Assembly (NCBI GenBank): GCA_030149685.1
Contig: JASLGI010000124.1
Location: forward strand, 1 to 13,780
DNA: 13,780 bases
DNA from: Bacillaceae bacterium
GTDB taxonomy: Bacteria > Bacillota > Bacilli > Bacillales_A > Planococcaceae
Reading direction: 5' to 3'
The notes under the pieces: generated by a model
What the model was told of the DNA's origin: nothing
Database searches by the model: none
Seen by the model: the letters and a program-made list of their open reading frames with translations, nothing else
Position numbers and translations under genes: made by a program
In this document: positions 6,172-13,774 of the stretch, piece by piece
Numbering within the stretch: position 1 is the first letter of the stretch
Layout: each line of letters begins with the position of its first letter

Positions 6172-7451
6172 TCGTCTTTTTCCTCATGAATTGCAAAAAT
6201 TGTTTGACGCTCTTTCGGTTGAATATATGCAAGTGCGCGTTTAATGTCTTCTGTTGTTAATTCAGCTAAAACTTCTAATGTATCAAACACATTAGATTTT
6301 GCGAATGTATAATGAGTAAATTGATTAGCAATAAACTCTGGTGAATTAAGCGCTCGAATAAATTGGCCTGTTCGGCGACGGATTAATCTTTCAACTTCTT
6401 GAGGGTCAATGACTAACTCTTCTAATGTTTCTTCAACTGCATGAATAAAGGCCTCTTCTTCATAAGTATCCGAACTAATAGAAACGAAACCAAAGCTACG
6501 CTCTAATGTGAAATGATAACCGAATGATTCATCAATGACACTATTTTCATATTGTTTTTCGAAAAATGATGAGGAAGTACCGAATAACGTATCTAAGCCG
6601 ATAGACATTGCTAAATGTAGTCGCAAGTAATCTCGCCCTGTCACATCTACCTCTATTACTTTTCTAGCAATATTTACTTTTGGCTTCATGACATCCATTT
6701 TTTCTGCACGATAAGCAATAAAAGCTTCTTCTTTTTCTTCGGGTAAAAAGCGTTCAATCGTCGTTGCTGCATCAAATGTTTTCTCCTCTTGATTACGACG
6801 AATTTGTTCCATCACTCGTTCCGGTTCAACGGCACCGACGACACAAAACACCATATTGGACGGATGATAAAACGTCTCATAACACGTGTACAAATGTTCC
6901 GCTGTAATTTTCTCAATAGAATCAATCGTCCCAGCAATATCGATACGAACAGGGTGTTCTTCGTACAACCCTTCTAATGCGCCTAAATAAAGACGCCAAT
7001 CCGCTGAGTCTTCATACATTTGAATTTCCTGAGCGATGATTCCTTTTTCTTTTTCCACTGTTTCTTCCGTAAAGTAAGGGTCTTGTACAAAATCGAGCAA
7101 CGTTTCGATATTCGTGTCGATTTGATCTGTAGCTGAAAATAAATAAGTCGTTCGAGTAGCTGAAGTGAAAGCGTTCACCGATGCACTTTGTTCACTAAAA
7201 ACATCCATTACATCTCCTGCTTCACTTTCAAATAATTTATGTTCTAAGAAGTGAGCGATCCCATCAGGTACAGTGATTGGACGCGCTTGTCGATGTGGGA
7301 TAAACTTCCGATCGATCGATCCATACTTCGTAGTAAACGTTGCATAAGTTTTTGAATATCCTTTTTTCGGAATAATAAAAACAGTTAATCCATTCGGTAA
7401 TACTTCTGAATAAACAACTTCATCGACTGCTTCAATTTGTTGTATTTTCAC
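6168..7451 (-). CDS. ymfH: M16-family zinc peptidase (YmfH-like), active-site subunit
   Basis: The protein has 427 residues and the inverzincin signature HFLEH (67-71: His67, Glu70, His71). The third zinc ligand is probably Glu142, in KGIIAQEIQMYED. The N-terminal M16 domain is followed by a C-terminal domain with R(R)RTGQFIRALNSPEFIANQFTHY-type residues, usual for the family. No signal peptide is seen, so it should be cytoplasmic. The GTG start (7451-7449) has AAGGAGG upstream and overlaps the end of ymfF by 20 nt; its stop overlaps ymfI by 4 nt. As a pair with the ligand-less neighbour it resembles the alpha/beta organisation of mitochondrial processing peptidase. The natural substrate is unknown; a peptide or leader-processing role is inference. 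Confidence 0.93.
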   Translation of the reverse strand: MKIQQIEAVDEVVYSEVLPNGLTVFIIPKKGYSKTYATFTTKYGSIDRKFIPHRQARPITVPDGIAHFLEHKLFESEAGDVMDVFSEQSASVNAFTSATRTTYLFSATDQIDTNIETLLDFVQDPYFTEETVEKEKGIIAQEIQMYEDSADWRLYLGALEGLYEEHPVRIDIAGTIDSIEKITAEHLYTCYETFYHPSNMVFCVVGAVEPERVMEQIRRNQEEKTFDAATTIERFLPEEKEEAFIAYRAEKMDVMKPKVNIARKVIEVDVTGRDYLRLHLAMSIGLDTLFGTSSSFFEKQYENSVIDESFGYHFTLERSFGFVSISSDTYEEEAFIHAVEETLEELVIDPQEVERLIRRRTGQFIRALNSPEFIANQFTHYTFAKSNVFDTLEVLAELTTEDIKRALAYIQPKERQTIFAIHEEKDE

Positions 7452-8718
7452 GACGAACTTCCTCCTTCGGTCCTAAAACATAAATTAATTCACAAGTGGC
7501 TTTTTTCATTACTCGTTGAACGTCTTCGACGGTAACATCTTCCCACTTACGAGCAATTTGATCGGCATTGACTTCTTCAAACAATGGAGAAAACTGCTCA
7601 AATAGAAAAATTTGACCTCGTGCTGTATCAAATGCACTTTTTAAGCCGTTTTTTAATTGCTTCTTCGTTTGAGTAAGCTCTTTTTCTACAATCGCCCCAT
7701 GCTGCATTTTAGTCATTTCTAAATCAATCAACGTTAACGCTTTTTCTTCATCTTCTGGATCAATTCCAGCACTAATAAATAAAAGTCCGTAACGAGAAGA
7801 GTAGCTACTTGTGATGGAATAAGCTAAACTTTCTTTTTCCCTCACATTCAAAAACAATTTACTATGAGAAAAGCCGCCTAAAATACCGTTCGCTACTTGA
7901 ACAGCAAAAAAGTCTTCATCCTCATAATAAATCGGTAAACGATATCCGATTTGCAATTGACTTTGAGCCATTTTTTGTTTTTCTCGAATGTAACTATATG
8001 ACACACATTCTGTCGGAGGAGAATACTCTGAGATTTCTTTCTTTTCTGGTTGTAACGGAAAATGCGTTCGAATACGTTGTTCGATTGTTTCTACATCAAC
8101 ATCTCCTACAATATAAATACTTAAAGTATCTTCTTTCAACATTCTTTCATACTCTTCATAAAGAGAGCTTGGCGTTACATTGCTGACCGCTTCTTCTGTA
8201 CCATATTTTGATTGAGATGCTGCATCATTTGGGCGCATCCATTCTAATAAACGTTTACGAGCAAATCGTTCTTTATATTCGTAAACAGCTTCCATTCGTT
8301 CAATGATCGAATGCTTTTCTCTCTGGACTGTCGCTTCATCAAAAGAACGTTCCGTAACATTTGGAGAAAAGACCATTTCTTCTATGAGTGACCACCACTG
8401 ATCAAAGTGAGTAGATGTTTGTGTATATTTTTCGTGAATCGTTTCACTAAACAAAATAAACCGATGGCTACTTCCTTTCATGCGAACATCGGTAAATAAT
8501 GACACACCATATAAATCATCTAATTGCTGCTTTAACGATCGATATGTCGGAAATTGCTCCGTCGAATCTTGTAATACATTAGATAATACTGCTCGATGAG
8601 CTGCTTGTTCCGTTTCATAAGGAGTTTCCCATTCAAACATCGCTGTTACTGTTTTAAATTGTTTTGTTGGACGTACATAAAGCGTCACCGCATGATCAAT
8701 CGGTATTTTTTTAAACAT
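7432..8718 (-). CDS. ymfF: M16-family peptidase-like protein without zinc ligands (YmfF-like)
   Basis: The protein has 428 residues, collinear in length with its neighbour YmfH and of the same fold family. The region where HxxEH should lie (about residues 36-52, YETEQAAHRAVLSNVLQDS) has no HxxEH, so it cannot bind zinc in the standard way. The later part has family features such as QLQIGYRLPIYYEDEDFFAVQVANGILGG and SKLFLNVREKESLAYSI (C-terminal M16 domain). By analogy with other M16 pairs it probably forms a substrate-binding partner of YmfH. The ATG has AGAGGTGG 5 nt upstream. It is the first gene after the terminator that closes the GntR gene, so it probably starts a transcript of its own. 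Its 3' end overlaps ymfH by 20 nt. Confidence 0.93.
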   Translation of the reverse strand: MFKKIPIDHAVTLYVRPTKQFKTVTAMFEWETPYETEQAAHRAVLSNVLQDSTEQFPTYRSLKQQLDDLYGVSLFTDVRMKGSSHRFILFSETIHEKYTQTSTHFDQWWSLIEEMVFSPNVTERSFDEATVQREKHSIIERMEAVYEYKERFARKRLLEWMRPNDAASQSKYGTEEAVSNVTPSSLYEEYERMLKEDTLSIYIVGDVDVETIEQRIRTHFPLQPEKKEISEYSPPTECVSYSYIREKQKMAQSQLQIGYRLPIYYEDEDFFAVQVANGILGGFSHSKLFLNVREKESLAYSITSSYSSRYGLLFISAGIDPEDEEKALTLIDLEMTKMQHGAIVEKELTQTKKQLKNGLKSAFDTARGQIFLFEQFSPLFEEVNADQIARKWEDVTVEDVQRVMKKATCELIYVLGPKEEVRRENTTN

Positions 8719-8750
8719 AATTCCACCTCTAAATTATCAATTTTACATAC

Positions 8751-8792
8751 AAAAAGAGGTCACTTTAGCAACGGATGCTAACTCGTGCCTCT
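8751..8792 (-). terminator. Intrinsic terminator after the GntR gene, with nested hairpin
   Basis: On the minus strand an outer stem from AGAGGCAC (8792-8785) and GTGACCTCT (8763-8755), with a single bulged A, encloses an inner stem TTAGCA/TGCTAA. Five T residues follow (8755-8751). It begins shortly after the regulator's stop codon and only about 36 nt before the ymfF start, separating the regulator from the peptidase operon. Confidence 0.75.
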
Positions 8793-8799
8793 CGTTCAA

Positions 8800-9522
8800 T
8801 CATTTCGTGCGTACAACTTGAAATTTGAATTTATCTGCACGGAAATAGTTTTTAGAATAAAGAACGACTTCACCTAAATCATTATAGTGCTTTTGATAAA
8901 GCGCAAGTAACGGAACATCTACTCCACAACGTAAATGCGTCGAAGCTTCCTCGTCATATCCGACCGGTTCAATTTGTGCAACTGCTCGAACGATTTGTCG
9001 CTCACTCGTCCTCTCAATTGTTTCAAAGATAGAATCATTGTATAACCCCTCATTATCAAGTGGCACTTGTTTCGCATACGCATAATCAATACAATAAACG
9101 ACCGGAACATCGTCTGCTGTTCGTACACGCTTCATCGCTACTAACGGTTCTTTTTCTTCCATTTGAAAAACTTCTTGTAACTCTTCATCAACAGCGAACT
9201 GCTGAATGTCTAAATAAATCGTCCCTGGCTCACTACCCGCTGCGCGAATCATTGAAGAAACACTTGCAAGCTGCTCAATTCCCGCTTCAAACAATGGTTG
9301 AGCATTCACAAAAACGCCCACTCCATAACGTTGCGTGACATATTCTTTCTCTTCAAGCGTATCTAATGCTTCTTGAATGACAGAGCGTGTCGTATTGAAT
9401 TCACGCGCTAATTCAAAATCAGATGGTAAGCTTTCGTGCTCTGCATATTTTTGTCGCTCTAACTGCTGAATTAATGCGTTAACTACTTCGTGAACACGTT
9501 CTAACTCTTGATTCGTCAACAT
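8800..9522 (-). CDS. ymfC: GntR-family transcriptional regulator, HutC/UTRA type (YmfC-like)
   Basis: The 240-residue protein has an N-terminal winged helix-turn-helix (about 8-72, with LPSDFELAREFNTTRSVIQEALDTLEEKEYV and the wing RYGVGVFV) and a C-terminal UTRA ligand-binding domain (about 95-235, ending LYSKNYFRADKFKFQV). HutC-type regulators usually sense a small metabolite and repress a nearby uptake or catabolic operon. Here no such operon is adjacent: B. subtilis has the transporter ymfD next to ymfC, but in this window the regulator stands alone between two terminators. The target is therefore unknown; self-regulation or control of ymfF-ymfH are possibilities. The ATG has AGGAGGT about 8 nt upstream. 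The symbol is assigned on position and family rather than on close sequence recognition. Confidence 0.85.
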   Translation of the reverse strand: MLTNQELERVHEVVNALIQQLERQKYAEHESLPSDFELAREFNTTRSVIQEALDTLEEKEYVTQRYGVGVFVNAQPLFEAGIEQLASVSSMIRAAGSEPGTIYLDIQQFAVDEELQEVFQMEEKEPLVAMKRVRTADDVPVVYCIDYAYAKQVPLDNEGLYNDSIFETIERTSERQIVRAVAQIEPVGYDEEASTHLRCGVDVPLLALYQKHYNDLGEVVLYSKNYFRADKFKFQVVRTK

Positions 9523-9553
9523 GAAGTAAAACCTCCTTTTATTTTACTGACTA

Positions 9554-9564
9554 TTTATACTATA
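9554..9564 (-). promoter_or_regulatory. Probable -10 region of the GntR-gene promoter
   Basis: In the 111-bp gap after the rnjB terminator, the minus strand carries overlapping -10-like hexamers TATAGT (9564-9559) and TATAAA (9559-9554). No good -35 box is seen at the right spacing. A promoter is expected here because a strong terminator lies just upstream. Confidence 0.4.
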
Positions 9565-9587
9565 CGATATTTTCGCTCACTTTATTT

Positions 9588-9628
9588 AGAAAAAGATTTC
9601 CCCGCTTCAGGCGAGGAAATCTTTTTCT
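9588..9628 (-). terminator. Intrinsic terminator of rnjB
   Basis: The minus strand forms an 18-bp stem from AGAAAAAGATTTCCTCGC (9628-9611) and GCGGGGAAATCTTTTTCT (9605-9588), with one wobble pair and a 5-nt loop. The stem's 3' end provides the T-rich tail. It lies directly after the rnjB stop codon. The A/T-symmetric flank could also terminate transcription from the other side. Confidence 0.9.
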
Positions 9629-9633
9629 CCTTC

Positions 9634-11301
9634 TTAATATTCCATTAAGACCGGGATAATCATCGGACGACGTTTCGTACGTTGATATAAGAATGAACTT
9701 AAAGCATCGCGAATTTCCTTCTTAATATCAGACCATTCAAAACCTTTTTTACGAATCTCTTTTTCGACCACTTTACGGATCAATACTTTTGACTCTTCTA
9801 ACAGTTCTTCAGATTCACGCACGTAAACAAATCCTCGTGAGACAACTTCTGGCCCTGCTGCAATCGTACGTTTTTTACGATTTAATGTAACAACGACTGT
9901 AAAAATACCATCTTGCGAGAGCAAGCGACGGTCACGTAAAACGATATTTCCGACATCTCCTACGCCGATACCGTCGATCAACACATTACCTGCTGTAACA
10001 CGTCCTGTCATACGGACTTTCCCTTTACGGTACTCAACGACATCTCCTTTATCCGCAATAAAGATATCAGATTTTTTCATCCCTGTTTCTTGTGCTAACT
10101 TAGAGTGTGCAATCAACATACGATATTCACCTTGAATTGGCACAAAGTATTTCGGACGCATTAAGTTTAACATTAACTTTAAATCTTCTTGGCTTCCGTG
10201 ACTAGATACGTGAACATCACGTTTGCTCGTCAATACTTCTGCCCCTTCTTGTGCTAAATCATCCATGATACCGTACATCGTTAACTCCATCATCGGTGCT
10301 GGTGTGAATGTAATAAGCACTGTATCTGTTTCACGTACGTGAATATATTTATGACGTTTACGAGCAATTTGCCCGAGTGCTGCAAGGGGCTCTCCTTGAT
10401 TACCTGTAACGATAACGACAATCTCATCATCACGGTAATGATCAAGATCCTTCACCGATACGAGTGCATCTTCTTCTACGTGTAAGTAACCATGTTTTAC
10501 ACCAATATGGAAGTAACTTTCTAAACTATCTCCAACAACAGCTACTTTTTTACCAGACGCATAAGCAACATCTAACACTTGCTGAATACGGATAAAGTTC
10601 GAAGCATATAATGCAACGAGAATACGCCCTTCTGCTCGATGGAAAGTTTTATTCAGGCGGCGCTTAACGACGAGTTCTGATGTTGTATACCCTGGTCGCT
10701 CTGCTTCTGTTGAATCTGACAGAAGCATGAATACTCCTTCTTCCCCAAGCATGGCCATTTTCGCCATATCTGGACGATACGGACCTTGCGCAGACTGGTC
10801 GAACTTGAATTCTCCTGTATGAACAATGGCACCTTCTGATGTATGGAAAACGACACCGAGTGAATCTGGAATACTATGCGTCGTATGGAAAAATGTCACA
10901 TGTGTACGTTTGAAATTCATCCGACTATTGTTCGTCACTTCAAAAAATCGAATCGATGATGGTGCTGGATTTTTATGAAGATGTTCTTTTGCAAGCGCAA
11001 TCGTTAATTTCGAACCGTATACTGGCGCTTGAACTTTCTGTAATAAATATGATAAAGAACCGATCGCATCTTCGTGTCCGTGTGTTAAGAAAATTCCTTT
11101 TACACGATGTTTATTTTCAACAACGTATGAGAAATCAGGAATAACGATATCAATTCCGAGCATTTCTTCCTCTGGGAACATTAAACCGGCATCGACGATA
11201 AACATCTCGTCATCGATTTCAATCACATACATCGATTTACCGATTTCTCCTACACCCCCAAGGGGAATTACTTTAATTATTTCGTTTTTTATTTTGGTCA
11301 C
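9634..11301 (-). CDS. rnjB: Ribonuclease J2 (metallo-beta-lactamase/beta-CASP family)
   Basis: The protein has 555 residues from the GTG at 11301, which has GGAGG 7 nt upstream; an in-frame ATG at 11349 lacks a ribosome site. RNase J1/J2 complexes degrade RNA 5'-3' and cleave it internally. Layout: metallo-beta-lactamase core, beta-CASP insert (about 210-350), second half of the core, then the C-terminal domain ending in RRPMIIPVLMEY. J2-type traits are SDSTEAERPGYT (195-206) and degenerate metal ligands. Motif 2 reads HGHEDA (His74, His76, Asp78, then Ala79 instead of His), motif 3 has Glu164 instead of Asp (TGEFKFD), and Gln390 replaces His (PIQGEYRM). His142 and His368 remain. Weak or absent catalysis is expected, with a role mainly as the J1 partner. 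It follows dapA as in B. subtilis, but has its own promoter. Confidence 0.95.
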   Translation of the reverse strand: MTKIKNEIIKVIPLGGVGEIGKSMYVIEIDDEMFIVDAGLMFPEEEMLGIDIVIPDFSYVVENKHRVKGIFLTHGHEDAIGSLSYLLQKVQAPVYGSKLTIALAKEHLHKNPAPSSIRFFEVTNNSRMNFKRTHVTFFHTTHSIPDSLGVVFHTSEGAIVHTGEFKFDQSAQGPYRPDMAKMAMLGEEGVFMLLSDSTEAERPGYTTSELVVKRRLNKTFHRAEGRILVALYASNFIRIQQVLDVAYASGKKVAVVGDSLESYFHIGVKHGYLHVEEDALVSVKDLDHYRDDEIVVIVTGNQGEPLAALGQIARKRHKYIHVRETDTVLITFTPAPMMELTMYGIMDDLAQEGAEVLTSKRDVHVSSHGSQEDLKLMLNLMRPKYFVPIQGEYRMLIAHSKLAQETGMKKSDIFIADKGDVVEYRKGKVRMTGRVTAGNVLIDGIGVGDVGNIVLRDRRLLSQDGIFTVVVTLNRKKRTIAAGPEVVSRGFVYVRESEELLEESKVLIRKVVEKEIRKKGFEWSDIKKEIRDALSSFLYQRTKRRPMIIPVLMEY

Positions 11302-11409
11302 ATAAGTTCCTCCTAAATATAATGAATCTAAAATTTTATATGAAATCACTGTTTTTCACTTCAGTGGTTCTATCATTTATTTTTCATCCCGTTCAACATG
11401 ACTATATTC

Positions 11410-11438
11410 ATTATACGCAAGTCTGAACGACTGTACAA
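11410..11438 (-). promoter_or_regulatory. rnjB promoter (sigma-A)
   Basis: On the minus strand a perfect -10 TATAAT (11415-11410) lies 17 nt after TTGTAC (11438-11433); shifting one base gives TGTACA with 16 nt. The -35 is weak. Transcription would begin near 11403, giving a leader of about 100 nt before the GTG at 11301. Confidence 0.65.
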
Positions 11439-11684
11439 ACAAAAAAAGCTGAACTTCTAGTGGAAAGTCTTTTTCTTTTCATTGTAAGCGGATACTTTCG
11501 GAGTTTAGTTCCATTTCAAGTGTTAGGAAGTGATGAATACGTTACCCTAAATGAGATCTTATATTGTTATACTTATGACTTAATAATTTTTTTCATAAAA
11601 AGACGTATGTTTTTTATGTACGCAATTCCATTAAGTTTTGTGTAAAAACCCCAATATTATTATAGAACTGAAATATTTCTGCAT
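11439..11684. other. Gene-free stretch upstream of rnjB
   Basis: Between the dapA terminator and the rnjB promoter lie about 245 bp of AT-rich DNA with no credible gene. The longest open frame (61 codons on the plus strand, GTG at 11460) has no ribosome site and no recognisable sequence. A second TATAAT on the minus strand just after the dapA terminator (about 11660) has no good -35. A match to the degenerate CcpA cre consensus is listed separately. I see no tRNA, riboswitch or repeat here. Confidence 0.5.
11482..11497 (+). promoter_or_regulatory. Candidate CcpA cre site
   Basis: TTGTAAGCGGATACTT matches every defined position of the degenerate Bacillus cre consensus WTGNAANCGNWNNCWW. It lies about 45 bp upstream of the -35 box of the rnjB promoter, roughly 85 bp before the expected transcription start, a distance more typical of CcpA activation than repression. 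The consensus is loose and rnjB is not a known carbon-regulated gene, so this is tentative. Confidence 0.25.
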
Positions 11685-11725
11685 AAAAAAACTGTCACGA
11701 AAGGAAAACTTCTTTCATGACAGTT
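11685..11725 (-). terminator. Intrinsic terminator of dapA
   Basis: Starting about 5 nt after the dapA stop codon, the minus strand has a 14-bp stem from AACTGTCATGAAAG and CTTTCGTGACAGTT with one wobble pair and an 8-nt loop. Its last bases run into a stretch of T residues. It closes the asd-dapA transcript. Confidence 0.92.
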
Positions 11726-11729
11726 CGAT

Positions 11730-12623
11730 TTATCGGAATATCTCTTTCTTGTCTCGCTCCCACTTCTTCCAAGCCTCATTAAAACGATCGACATCTTGAA
11801 GTTCAATGAGTGGTAAACGAACGTCGCCTACTTCAATCCCTTGTTGATTCAATGCATATTTTAAAGGGACCGGATTCGGCTCTTTAAACAACGCTTGAAA
11901 CATCGGAAGTAGTGCTAAATGCATTTTAGAAGCAAGTGCTACTTTTCCCTCTTTATACGCTTGAATCATCTGTTTCATCTCATTGCCGACAATGTGGGAT
12001 GAAACTGAAATAATTCCCGCTCCACCAATTGCAAGAAGAGGTAATGTTAACCCATCATCTCCACTATAGACTGAAAATGACGCATCTGTTCCATTCATAA
12101 TAGCAGCCATTTGCTCTAAATTGCCACTTGCTTCTTTAACTCCTTGAATGTTTGCAAAATCTTTTGCTAAACGAATCGTCGTCTCTGCTGTCATATTAAT
12201 GACTGAACGCCCTGGAATGTTGTAAAGCAAAATAGGCAATGTCGTTTCTTTCGCAATCGCACTAAAGTGTGCATAAAGCGCTTCTTGATTCGGCTTATTA
12301 TAATAAGGAGTCACGAGCATTACGCCGTCAACACCTATTTGTTCTGCTTCTTTTGTCAACTCAATCGATTCATACGTATTGTTCGTCCCTGTTCCTGCGA
12401 TTACTTTTACACGTCCTGCTGCTTCTTCTAACACCCATTTAAGCATTTGACGCTTCTCTTCGCGCGTAACAGTTGGAGACTCCCCTGTCGTACCGTTGAC
12501 AACAATCGTATCTGTTCCATGATCGACTAAATGGTTAACGAGAGCTTTCGTTAATCCTTCATCAATTTCCCCTTGTTCATTAAATGGCGTCACCATCGCC
12601 GTTCCAATATCACCTAAGTTCAA
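11730..12623 (-). CDS. dapA: 4-hydroxy-tetrahydrodipicolinate synthase
   Basis: DapA condenses pyruvate with aspartate semialdehyde, the first committed step toward diaminopimelate (peptidoglycan, spore dipicolinate) and lysine. The 297-residue product is a TIM-barrel lyase of usual length. Visible residues are GTTGES (44-49), Tyr134 in LLYNIPGRS with Arg139, and the Schiff-base Lys163 in GVKEASGN. The start codon is TTG (12623-12621) with GGTGGAG about 5 nt upstream; the product begins MNLGDIGTAMVTPF, matching the family N-terminus. It lies 28 nt after the asd stop, so the two share a transcript. In B. subtilis the aspartokinase gene dapG lies between them; here it does not. Confidence 0.97.
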   Translation of the reverse strand: MNLGDIGTAMVTPFNEQGEIDEGLTKALVNHLVDHGTDTIVVNGTTGESPTVTREEKRQMLKWVLEEAAGRVKVIAGTGTNNTYESIELTKEAEQIGVDGVMLVTPYYNKPNQEALYAHFSAIAKETTLPILLYNIPGRSVINMTAETTIRLAKDFANIQGVKEASGNLEQMAAIMNGTDASFSVYSGDDGLTLPLLAIGGAGIISVSSHIVGNEMKQMIQAYKEGKVALASKMHLALLPMFQALFKEPNPVPLKYALNQQGIEVGDVRLPLIELQDVDRFNEAWKKWERDKKEIFR

Positions 12624-12651
12624 CGTATCTCCACCCTTTCTTATATTGACC

Positions 12652-13683
12652 TTATTCGATTAAAGCTTCCGCGATTTGTACGGAGTTAAGTGCTGCACCT
12701 TTTAATAAGTTGTCTGAAACGATCCATAAATGGAAACCGTTTGGACGATCGCGGTCCTTTCGAATACGGCCAACGAAGATCTCGTCTCGACCTTCTGCAA
12801 ATACAGGCATCGGATATGTTTGTGTTGACGGATCGTCTTCTACGATCACTCCTGGTGTTTTTGCGATATCTGCTTTTAATTGTTCGACTGTTACATCTGT
12901 ATGCTCTTCACCGAGCTCAATATAAACAGACTCTGAGTGACCTGTAACTACAGGTAAACGTACACAAGTCGCTGCGACTTCCATCTCATAGTCGTCGAAA
13001 ATTTTTCGTGTTTCATTCATCATTTTTAACTCTTCTAACGTATATCCTTCTTCACCGAAAGCATCGATTTGTGGAATGACGTTAAACGCAATCGGGAAAT
13101 GTTTCGGTTGGCTAGCTGAAGGTAAAATATTCGCTTCATTTTCTGCACGACCTTCAAAGTTTTTGCTTTGCGTTTCAAGTTCTGCAATCGCATCTGCTCC
13201 TGCACCTGAAACCGCTTGATATGTCGATACGATGAGGCGGCGAATATCGTATTTATCTTTTACTTCTTTTAGCGCTACAACCATTTGAATCGTCGAACAG
13301 TTCGGGTTAGCAATGAGTCCTTTATGCGCGCGCATCGCATCAGGATTCACTTCAGGTACAACGAGTGGTACTCCTTCTGTCATGCGGTAAGCACTCGTAT
13401 TGTCGATCACAACTGCTCCTCGGTCAATTGCTGCTTGTGCAAAGTTTTCTGAAATAGAACCTCCCGCACTGAAGAATGCAATGTCTACACCTTCGAATGC
13501 TTCTTCTGTCGTTTCCTCAACTGTATACGTTGTTCCACCGACTGTGACTTGAGAACCAGCAGAACGTTTAGATGCGAGCAGCTTCAATGATTTAATTGGG
13601 AAATCTCGTTCTACTAATTTTTCAATAATCGTCGTGCCTACTGCTCCTGTGGCACCTACTACTGCAACATTCATTTGTCTCAT
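12652..13683 (-). CDS. asd: Aspartate-semialdehyde dehydrogenase
   Basis: Asd reduces aspartyl phosphate to aspartate semialdehyde with NADPH, feeding lysine/diaminopimelate, threonine and methionine synthesis. The product has 343 residues. The NADP-binding loop GATGAVG (10-16) opens the Rossmann domain, the catalytic Cys129 lies in NPNCST, and the catalytic His249 in TGHSES. The ATG at 13683 has AAAGGAGAG at a suitable distance; a second ATG three codons on is too far from it. It appears to be the first gene of its transcript, since a promoter lies within 100 bp upstream. Its product is the direct substrate of the next gene's enzyme. Confidence 0.97.
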   Translation of the reverse strand: MRQMNVAVVGATGAVGTTIIEKLVERDFPIKSLKLLASKRSAGSQVTVGGTTYTVEETTEEAFEGVDIAFFSAGGSISENFAQAAIDRGAVVIDNTSAYRMTEGVPLVVPEVNPDAMRAHKGLIANPNCSTIQMVVALKEVKDKYDIRRLIVSTYQAVSGAGADAIAELETQSKNFEGRAENEANILPSASQPKHFPIAFNVIPQIDAFGEEGYTLEELKMMNETRKIFDDYEMEVAATCVRLPVVTGHSESVYIELGEEHTDVTVEQLKADIAKTPGVIVEDDPSTQTYPMPVFAEGRDEIFVGRIRKDRDRPNGFHLWIVSDNLLKGAALNSVQIAEALIE

Positions 13684-13707
13684 AAGTATCTCTCCTTTGA
13701 ATTTACA

Positions 13708-13745
13708 CAGTGGTGAACCGATAAATACTTTAGTCCGTTACACTG
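13708..13745 (-). other. Possible stem in the asd leader
   Basis: In the leader of about 75 nt, CAGTG (13745-13741 on the minus strand) can pair with CACTG (13712-13708), and AAC with GTT just inside after a small internal loop. It does not resemble the lysine riboswitch, which is far longer. The stem is short and may be chance. Confidence 0.2.
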
Positions 13746-13765
13746 CTAAATTTTGATTAAATTGA

Positions 13766-13774
13766 ATTATAGCA
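13766..13774 (-). promoter_or_regulatory. Extended -10 promoter element of asd
   Basis: The minus strand reads TGCTATAAT, a perfect extended -10 (TGnTATAAT). The -35 would fall just outside the window. The expected start near 13759 gives a leader of about 75 nt. Its presence suggests asd is transcribed separately from whatever lies upstream. Confidence 0.7.

Noticed and set aside
11302..11349. Extended rnjB N-terminus from an in-frame ATG at 11349
   Set aside because: No ribosome site precedes it, and the strong GGAGG that serves GTG 11301 lies inside the proposed extension.
11460..11645. 61-codon plus-strand frame upstream of rnjB
   Set aside because: It starts at a GTG without a ribosome site, has no recognisable features, and overlaps the intergenic control region; the AT-rich composition explains its openness.
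13684..13765. Lysine riboswitch upstream of asd
   Set aside because: The leader is only about 75 nt with one short stem, far too small for the lysine riboswitch fold.
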